A stretch of 64,000 nucleotides of DNA from Rhodovulum tesquicola (lineage in GTDB: Bacteria; Pseudomonadota; Alphaproteobacteria; Rhodobacterales; Rhodobacteraceae). The stretch covers positions 1-64,000 of the forward strand of contig NZ_JAMYDV010000010.1 of assembly GCF_024128855.1 (NCBI RefSeq), in the 5' to 3' direction. The notes under the pieces were generated by a model. The model was not told where the DNA came from, did no database searches, and worked only from the letters and a program-made list of their open reading frames with translations. This document shows positions 60,211-64,000 of the stretch, in pieces (the stretch's first letter is position 1; every line of letters begins with the position of its first letter). The translations under genes and the position numbers were made by a program.

Positions 60211-61748
60211 CCGGGGCCGAGGGCTTCCTGCTGGCGATGGGCCTTGGCCTGTTCGCGGGTATCCTGAGCGGCATCCCGGCGATGCTGGCGATCGCGGGCG
60301 TGCCGCTGGTCACGGCGCTGATCGCTGCGGCGTTCGGTATGTTCGACCTTTCATTCCTGAACTTCTATCCCGCGCGGGTCTGGGGGGTGATGTCGAACCG
60401 GCTGTTGATGGCAGTGCCCCTGTTCATCCTGATGGGCGTGCTGCTGGAACGCGCGCGTCTGGCCGAGCGGATGCTGGGCGTTCTGGCGCGGCTGACCGGC
60501 GGATCGTCGCGCGGTATGGCGCTCAGCGTGCTGGCCTTTTCGGCGCTGATCGCGGCGTCCACCGGCATCATCGGGGCGACCGTGGTGATGCTGGTGCTGA
60601 TCGGCCTGCCCGCGATGCGCGCGGCGGGCGTGGACAAGCGGCTTGCGGCGGGGCTGATCTGCGCCTCCGGCACGCTGGGCCAGGTGATCCCGCCCTCGAT
60701 CGTGCTGGTGCTGCTGGGCGACCAGATCGGCAATGTCTATCTCGAGGCGCAGCAACGCGCGGGCAATTTCGCCCCCGATGCCGTCTCGGTCGGCGATCTT
60801 TTCGCGGGCGCGCTGGTCCCCGGCCTGATGCTGGTCGCCTTCTACGCGCTTTACGTCGCGTTGCGGCTGAGGCCCCTGCCCGGCGCAACCCGCGCCCCGC
60901 GCGACCCCGTGCCCGCGGCCGAAGTGCTGTTCACCTTCCTGCCGCCGGTCCTGCTGATCGCGGCGGTGCTGGGCTCGATCCTTGCGGGCGTCGCCACCAC
61001 CACCGAGGCCGCGGGGCTGGGCGCGGTCGGCGCGCTGTTGCTGGCCGCCCATGCGGCCGAGCCGCTGCGCGCGGGCCGCTGGCTGATCGCGGGCGCGGGC
61101 CTCGCGGCGCTGGCGCTGGTGGGGATCGGCATGGGCGGCATGGGCCGCGCCGCGCCGGGCAGCCCCGCGGCGCTGGCGGCACTGGGCGCCGCGCTGGTGA
61201 TCGGGCTCGGCACGCTCTGGGGGGCGGTGCGGCTCTGGGGGGCGGGACTTCTGCAAGGCGCGATGACCGAGACGATCCGCATCTCGGGCATGGTCTTCGG
61301 CATCGTGGTCGCGGCCTCGCTTCTGGCGCTGGTGTTCCGCGGCTTCGGCGGCGACCGGATGGTGGCCGAGATGATGGCGGCCCTGCCCGGCGGCACCTAT
61401 GGCGCGATAGCGCTGGTGATGGTGCTGATCTTCCTGTTGGGGTTCCTGCTGGAAGCGGTCGAGATCATCTATATCGTGGTCCCCCTGCTGGGGCCGCCGA
61501 TCCTGGGCACCGACATCTCGCCGATCTGGTTCGCCATCCTGATCGCGATTAACCTGCAAACCTCGTTCCTGACCCCGCCCTTCGGGTTTGCGCTGTTCTA
61601 TTTCCGCTCTGTCGCGCCGCGCGACATCACCACGCTCGACACCTATCGGGGCGTTGTCCCCTTTGTCCTGTTGCAGTTGGCGGCCCTTGGGGTTCTGATC
61701 GCCTGGCCCGGGCTTGCCACATGGCTGCCGCACCAGATTTTCCGCTGA
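60207..61748 (+). CDS. TRAP transporter large permease (DctM-like)
   Basis: 513 residues with about 13 hydrophobic segments. Motifs: NRLLMAVPLFILMGVLLERARLAERML, SVLAFSALIAASTGIIGATVVML, and TSFLTPPFGFALFYFRSVAP near the end. The middle contains an extra hydrophobic insertion (about 275-335) that is usual in the longer DctM subunits of the TakP/keto-acid type. Secondary transporter for carboxylates using a sodium gradient. Substrate unknown. Confidence 0.92.
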   Translation: MTGAEGFLLAMGLGLFAGILSGIPAMLAIAGVPLVTALIAAAFGMFDLSFLNFYPARVWGVMSNRLLMAVPLFILMGVLLERARLAERMLGVLARLTGGSSRGMALSVLAFSALIAASTGIIGATVVMLVLIGLPAMRAAGVDKRLAAGLICASGTLGQVIPPSIVLVLLGDQIGNVYLEAQQRAGNFAPDAVSVGDLFAGALVPGLMLVAFYALYVALRLRPLPGATRAPRDPVPAAEVLFTFLPPVLLIAAVLGSILAGVATTTEAAGLGAVGALLLAAHAAEPLRAGRWLIAGAGLAALALVGIGMGGMGRAAPGSPAALAALGAALVIGLGTLWGAVRLWGAGLLQGAMTETIRISGMVFGIVVAASLLALVFRGFGGDRMVAEMMAALPGGTYGAIALVMVLIFLLGFLLEAVEIIYIVVPLLGPPILGTDISPIWFAILIAINLQTSFLTPPFGFALFYFRSVAPRDITTLDTYRGVVPFVLLQLAALGVLIAWPGLATWLPHQIFR

Positions 61749-61765
61749 GACCGAAGAGGACCGAC

Positions 61766-62830
61766 ATGGACCGCAGAACCTTCCTGACCACTGGCGCCGG
61801 TGTCGCCGCCGCTGGCACGCTGGCCGCCCCGGCCGTTGCGCAGGGCAAGATCACCTGGAACCTGCCCACCGCCTTTCCAAAGAACGCCCCCGCCGTCGGC
61901 ACCAATGTCGTGACCTTCGCCGAGAAGGTCGCCGCGATGTCGGACGGCCGGCTCAGCTTTACCGTGCATGGCGCGGGCGAACTGGTGCCCGCCTTCGCGG
62001 TCGAGGATGCGGTTCAGGCAGGCAACGCGCCGGTGGGCCACGGGCCGACCTATTACGCGGCGGGCAAGAACCCGGCGCTGCACTGGTTCACGGGCGTTCC
62101 CTTCGGGATGACTTCGGCCGAGCATTTCGCGTGGCTGCGCTGGGGCGGCGGACAGGCGATCTGGGACGAGATCTATGCCCAGCGCAATCTCAAGCCCTTC
62201 TATTCGGGCAATTCCAACACCCAGTCCGGCGGCTGGTTCAAGCGCCCCGTCGAAAGCGTCGACAGCCTGCGCGGCATGAACATGCGCATCGCCGGGCTGG
62301 GCGGCGAGATCTATCGCAAGCTTGGCGTGAACGCTGTGCTGATGCCCCCGCCCGAGATATTCCAGGCGCTGCAATCGGGCGCGATCGACGCCGCCGAATG
62401 GGTCGGGCCGATGCTGGATCAGGCCTTCGGGCTGCAAAAGCTGACGGATCTGTGCTATGTTCCCGCCTTCAACGAGCCGGGCGCGGGGCTGGCCATCGTC
62501 TTCAACGCCGATGCCTGGGCCGAACTGACCCCCGACCTGCAAGCGATCTGCGAGGCGGCGGCCTATGCCGCAGCCCTCGAGGTGCAGGCGCAGTTCGACT
62601 ATTACAACGCCAAGGCGATGGCCGATCTCAAGGCGCAGGGCGTGCGGTTCCTGCCCTTCCCCGAGGACGTGATCGCCGCGCTGCGGAACGCCTGGGCCGA
62701 GGTTCAGGACGACCTGACCGCGGCGAATGCCGATGTCGCGAAGGTGCGCGAAAGCTATGACGCCTATCTGGCCCAGGCGCGCGACTATGCCGGCGAAATG
62801 ACCCTGCCGCTGCTTGCGGGCCGGATCTGA
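61766..62830 (+). CDS. TRAP transporter periplasmic binding protein (DctP-like)
   Basis: 354 residues. Tat export signal at 1-26 (DRRTFLTTGAGVAAAGTLAAPAVAQ). The mature part has ITWNLPTAFPKNAPAVGTNVVTFAEKVAAMSDGRL, MNMRIAGLGGEIYRKLGV and QALQSGAIDAAEWVGPMLDQAFGL, consistent with the TakP group for alpha-keto acids. AGAGGA lies before the ATG. Last gene of the TRAP operon. Confidence 0.91.
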   Translation: MDRRTFLTTGAGVAAAGTLAAPAVAQGKITWNLPTAFPKNAPAVGTNVVTFAEKVAAMSDGRLSFTVHGAGELVPAFAVEDAVQAGNAPVGHGPTYYAAGKNPALHWFTGVPFGMTSAEHFAWLRWGGGQAIWDEIYAQRNLKPFYSGNSNTQSGGWFKRPVESVDSLRGMNMRIAGLGGEIYRKLGVNAVLMPPPEIFQALQSGAIDAAEWVGPMLDQAFGLQKLTDLCYVPAFNEPGAGLAIVFNADAWAELTPDLQAICEAAAYAAALEVQAQFDYYNAKAMADLKAQGVRFLPFPEDVIAALRNAWAEVQDDLTAANADVAKVRESYDAYLAQARDYAGEMTLPLLAGRI

Positions 62831-62861
62831 GCATCGGGGCCGGTCGCCCAGGCGGCCGGCC

Positions 62862-63716
62862 CTAGCCTTCGCGGGTCTCGCCTTCGAGGATCGCGGCCAG
62901 CCCCGCCCGGTAATCGGGATGGCGCAGGTGGATGCCGAGTTCCGTCTTGATCCGGTCGTTGCGCACCCGCTTGGATTCCGCGTAGAAACTGGCGGCCATC
63001 GGGCCCAGATCGGCGGCCTCGAACGGGATCTCGGGCGGCACCGGCAGGCCCAGCATCCTCGCGGCAAAGGCGATCACGTCCTGCGCGGGCGCGGGTTCGT
63101 CATCGGCGACGTTGTAGACCGCACCGGGATTCGGCCGCGCCATCGAGGCGGCAAGCACCTGCGCGATATCCTCGACATGGATGCGCGAGAAGACCTGCCC
63201 CTCCTTGACGATCCGCTGCGCATTGCCCTCGCGCAGCCGGTCGATGGCAGACCGGCCCGGACCATAGATGCCCGGCAGCCGGAAAATGTGCAGCGGCAGG
63301 CCCAGCCCCGCCCATTCCGCCTCGGCCGCCACGCGTGCCGCACCGCGCCCGGTGGCAGGCGTCAGCGGCGTCGCCTCGTCGACCCAGCCGCCCCGATGGT
63401 CGCCATAGACCCCCGTTGTGGACAGGTAGCCGACCCAGACCAGATGCCGGGCCGCGCACAGCGCCTCGCCCAGCGCGGCCACCACCGGATCGCCACCAGC
63501 CCCGGGCGGCACGGAACTCAAGACATGGGTCGCCGCGGCCAGCGCCGGGCGCAGATCGTCGCCGGGCCAGATCACCGGCTCGACCCCTTCGGCGCGCAGC
63601 TCGTGCGCCCGCGCCGGGCTGCGGGTAGTGCCGATCACGCGCCAGCCCGGGCCAAGCACCCGGCCCAGTTCGCGCGCGGAATAGCCATGCCCGATGGAAA
63701 GAAGCGTTCCTGTCAT
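62862..63716 (-). CDS. NAD(P)-dependent epimerase-like protein (YeeZ type)
   Basis: 284 residues. N-terminal Rossmann motif is degenerate (LLSIGHGYSARELG, where GxGxxx is the nucleotide site), then VLSSVPPGAGGDPV, VGYLSTTGVYGDHRGGWVDE and FRLPGIYGPGRSAIDRL. It resembles the YeeZ-like group of extended short-chain dehydrogenases, whose substrate is not known. The start at 63716 is used because upstream in-frame codons lack a recognisable N-terminus. Convergent with the TRAP operon (31-nt gap). Confidence 0.85.
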   Translation of the reverse strand: MTGTLLSIGHGYSARELGRVLGPGWRVIGTTRSPARAHELRAEGVEPVIWPGDDLRPALAAATHVLSSVPPGAGGDPVVAALGEALCAARHLVWVGYLSTTGVYGDHRGGWVDEATPLTPATGRGAARVAAEAEWAGLGLPLHIFRLPGIYGPGRSAIDRLREGNAQRIVKEGQVFSRIHVEDIAQVLAASMARPNPGAVYNVADDEPAPAQDVIAFAARMLGLPVPPEIPFEAADLGPMAASFYAESKRVRNDRIKTELGIHLRHPDYRAGLAAILEGETREG

Positions 63717-63827
63717 GCGCCCAGCATCGCGCGCCCGGCGCCGCGCGGCAAGGGGGCGCGCGCAGGGCTTGCGCCGGGCGGCCAAAGCGTGAAACCTGTC
63801 CCGGCACAGCCCAGGGACGCCACATAG

Positions 63828-64000
63828 ATGCAGGACCATGCCGATGAACTGCCGCTTGTCGGCCCCGAACTGCCCGGAGCGGAGGCGTTCACCGATGCCG
63901 GGGCGGCGGTCGCGCGTCTGGCCGGGATCTACCAGACCTCGCGCAGTTTCCTGCGCGAGCGTTTCCGCGAAACCCTTGCGGGCCAGGCGCCGAGGGCACG
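63828..64000 (+). CDS. amn: Probable AMP nucleosidase, N-terminus only
   Basis: 57 complete codons, open to the window edge. The start is the ATG at 63828. The sequence FTDAGAAVARLAGIYQTSRSFLRERFRETLAG matches the first helix of AMP nucleosidase N-terminal domains in alphaproteobacteria as I remember them. If right it hydrolyses AMP to adenine and ribose 5-phosphate. The start codon lies 111 nt from the divergent epimerase gene. Confidence 0.5.
   Translation, partial: MQDHADELPLVGPELPGAEAFTDAGAAVARLAGIYQTSRSFLRERFRETLAGQAPRA

Overview
The window is high-GC DNA with tightly packed genes, many joined by 4-nt ATGA overlaps. The gene complement (fused allantoinase/OHCU decarboxylase, membrane-bound urate oxidase with a cytochrome c tail, TRAP and liv-type transporters, Tat-type binding proteins, single cheA operon) suggests an alphaproteobacterium, most likely Rhodobacteraceae. 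No rRNA, tRNA, CRISPR array or insertion sequence was recognised.

Layout. (1) 1-8701, minus strand: a chemotaxis operon running STAS-cheY-cheA-cheW-cheR-cheY-unknown, followed by a truncated methyl-accepting receptor at the left edge and preceded by a second complete receptor. (2) 8842-13451, minus: a branched-chain-amino-acid-type ABC importer (livF, livG, livM, livH and a Tat-type binding protein). (3) 13746-19126, minus: an exported-protein operon with two trypsin-like proteases, a protein with a peptidoglycan-binding-like C-terminus and a very small Cys-rich protein, plus a membrane-anchored protein of unknown function upstream. (4) 19642-44287, plus: a roughly 25-kb extracellular contractile injection system (eCIS; phage-tail-like particle) with sheath, tube, zinc-ribbon baseplate protein, Pro-rich linker protein, DUF4255 cap, AAA+ ATPase, a DUF4157 toxin-like cargo candidate, hub/LysM/spike/PAAR/gp25 proteins, two gpJ-like baseplate proteins, a gpI-like protein, a 1128-residue beta-helix protein and a small helical protein. 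(5) 44305-51269: purine (urate) catabolism, with NCS2 permease, AllA, ureidoglycine aminohydrolase, fused PuuE-OHCU decarboxylase, HIU hydrolase, LysR regulator and PuuD. (6) 51455-57970: GNAT protein, GntR regulator, a polyamine-type ABC importer and an Asp/Glu (hydantoin/allantoin) racemase. (7) 57975-62830: a type II NADH dehydrogenase fused to a cyclic-nucleotide-binding domain, divergent from a three-gene TRAP transporter. (8) 62862-64000: an NAD-dependent epimerase-like protein and the start of a probable AMP nucleosidase.

How the genes work together. Region 4 looks like a single translationally coupled transcription unit encoding a complete injection particle. Its most distinctive member is the DUF4157 protein at 27407-29386: the conserved N-terminal half carries an HExxH motif, while the C-terminal half has lower GC, a single Cys and a possible His/Cys caspase-fold arrangement, which suggests a swapped-in effector domain. 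Region 5 converts urate through 5-hydroxyisourate, OHCU, allantoin and allantoate towards ureidoglycolate and glyoxylate, with only the allantoate-hydrolysing step absent from the window. A palindrome between the LysR gene and puuD is the likely control site. The racemase in region 6 could feed (R)-allantoin or hydantoins into the same chemistry.

All functional statements come from reading motifs by eye; no database search was run.
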